Assembly: GCF_002803075.1 (NCBI RefSeq) | Contig: NZ_NNBK01000010.1 | Location: 208,184-272,183 of the forward strand | Reading direction: 5' to 3' | Origin: Streptomyces sp. CB01373 | GTDB taxonomy: Bacteria > Actinomycetota > Actinomycetes > Streptomycetales > Streptomycetaceae | DNA: 64,000 nucleotides | Shown here: piece by piece, positions 63,717 to 64,000 of the stretch | Layout: each line of letters begins with the position of its first letter | Position numbering within the stretch: position 1 is the stretch's first letter | The notes under the pieces: generated by a model | Told to the model about the DNA's origin: nothing | What the model saw: the letters and a program-made list of their open reading frames with translations, nothing else | The model's database searches: none | Program-made: the position numbers and the translations under genes

Positions 63717-64000
63717 CCCGCATAGAAGAGGCCCAGTCCGACAATCACACAGATGCCCTGGATGATCCAGAAACGGACCACGATGAGCACTTCGGACCAG
63801 CCCTTGAGTTCGAAGTGGTGCTGGAGCGGCGCCATCCGGAAGACCCGCTTCCCGGTGAGCCGGAAGGAGCCGACCTGGATCACCACCGACATGGTGATCA
63901 GCACGAACAGGCCGCCCAGCAGCGCGAGCAGCAGCTCGGTGCGGGAGCAGATCGCCAGGCCCGCGAGCACACCGCCGAGCGCGAGCGAACCGGTGTCGCC
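63698..64000 (-). CDS. mraY: Phospho-N-acetylmuramoyl-pentapeptide transferase, C-terminal part (truncated by window edge)
   Basis: The last 100 residues of MraY, the integral membrane enzyme that makes lipid I from UDP-MurNAc-pentapeptide and undecaprenyl phosphate; the N-terminus lies beyond the window. Visible are GDTGSLALGGVLAGLAI, which holds the conserved catalytic-site Asp, helix LLLALLGGLFVLITMSVVIQ, the invariant FRMAPLQHHFELKGWSE loop (His cluster for UDP-sugar binding) and the final helix FWIIQGICVIVGLGLFYAGW. The stop at 63698 overlaps murD. Confidence 0.97.
   Translation of the reverse strand, partial: GDTGSLALGGVLAGLAICSRTELLLALLGGLFVLITMSVVIQVGSFRLTGKRVFRMAPLQHHFELKGWSEVLIVVRFWIIQGICVIVGLGLFYAGWAADK

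Overview
The window is a high-GC, gene-dense actinobacterial chromosome segment, almost certainly Streptomyces. The evidence is the extreme GC bias at third codon positions, frequent GTG starts, 4-nt ATGA/GTGA overlaps inside operons, a trpM gene, a bifunctional-type priA in the his operon, an ileS T-box leader, DivIVA with a long PQGM linker, and the gene order mraY-murD-ftsW-murG-ftsQ-ftsZ-pgeF-yggS-sepF-sepG(yggT)-divIVA-ileS. Nothing looks like a mobile element, prophage, CRISPR array, rRNA or tRNA. This is core chromosome with a few accessory-looking cassettes.

Layout from left to right. (1) 22-753: a VIT/CCC1-type iron/manganese transporter on the minus strand, with an iron-box-like site upstream (785-803). 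(2) 1035-8019: a six-gene plus-strand operon of four ADP-ribosylglycohydrolase-fold proteins, a family III CoA-transferase and a CitE-like CoA lyase, closed by a perfect 16-bp hairpin. This is the most unusual cassette in the window; one of the four paralogs has lost its metal-binding signatures. (3) 8079-17204 (minus): hisI, trpE, three small membrane proteins, trpC, trpM, trpB, trpA, a DsbA-like thiol protein and lgt. (4) 17360-19273: a TIGR03085 protein and an MFS transporter in convergent orientation. (5) 19368-25232 (minus): the his operon hisD-hisC-hisB-(two small ORFs)-hisH-priA-ridA-hisF, with a perfect 25-bp palindrome in its promoter region. (6) 25427-29572 (plus): a beta-helix-like membrane protein, a conserved hypothetical, a LON substrate-binding-domain protein and a YbaK-type deacylase. 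(7) 29694-33810 (minus): a DUF2567-like membrane protein, an ABC exporter with a small coupled ORF between its two genes, and a NYN-domain protein. (8) 34059-45971: a small basic protein, dnaE1, DUF2252, a second DsbA-like protein, a dienelactone-hydrolase-like protein, MscS, SDR, a Na+/H+ antiporter and GNAT. (9) 45968-49592 (minus): rluD, lspA and a very long DksA-type zinc-finger protein. (10) 49593-53341: ileS behind a translational T-box. (11) 53531-64000 (minus): the division and cell-wall (dcw) cluster, ending in a truncated mraY.

How the genes work together. Tryptophan and histidine synthesis are interleaved: hisI lies directly upstream of trpE, and PriA in the his operon probably supplies both the HisA and TrpF reactions, since no trpF is visible. 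The dcw cluster supplies lipid I/II synthesis (MraY, MurD, MurG), the septal SEDS polymerase FtsW, the divisome (FtsQ, FtsZ, SepF, SepG) and the polar-growth scaffold DivIVA. Its ftsZ leader carries paired GACAC motifs that fit control by the sporulation regulator WhiA. Lgt and LspA act in sequence in lipoprotein maturation.

Limits: all assignments come from reading sequence motifs, with no alignment or database search. Several GTG/ATG starts are ambiguous and are flagged. Hairpins were found by eye.
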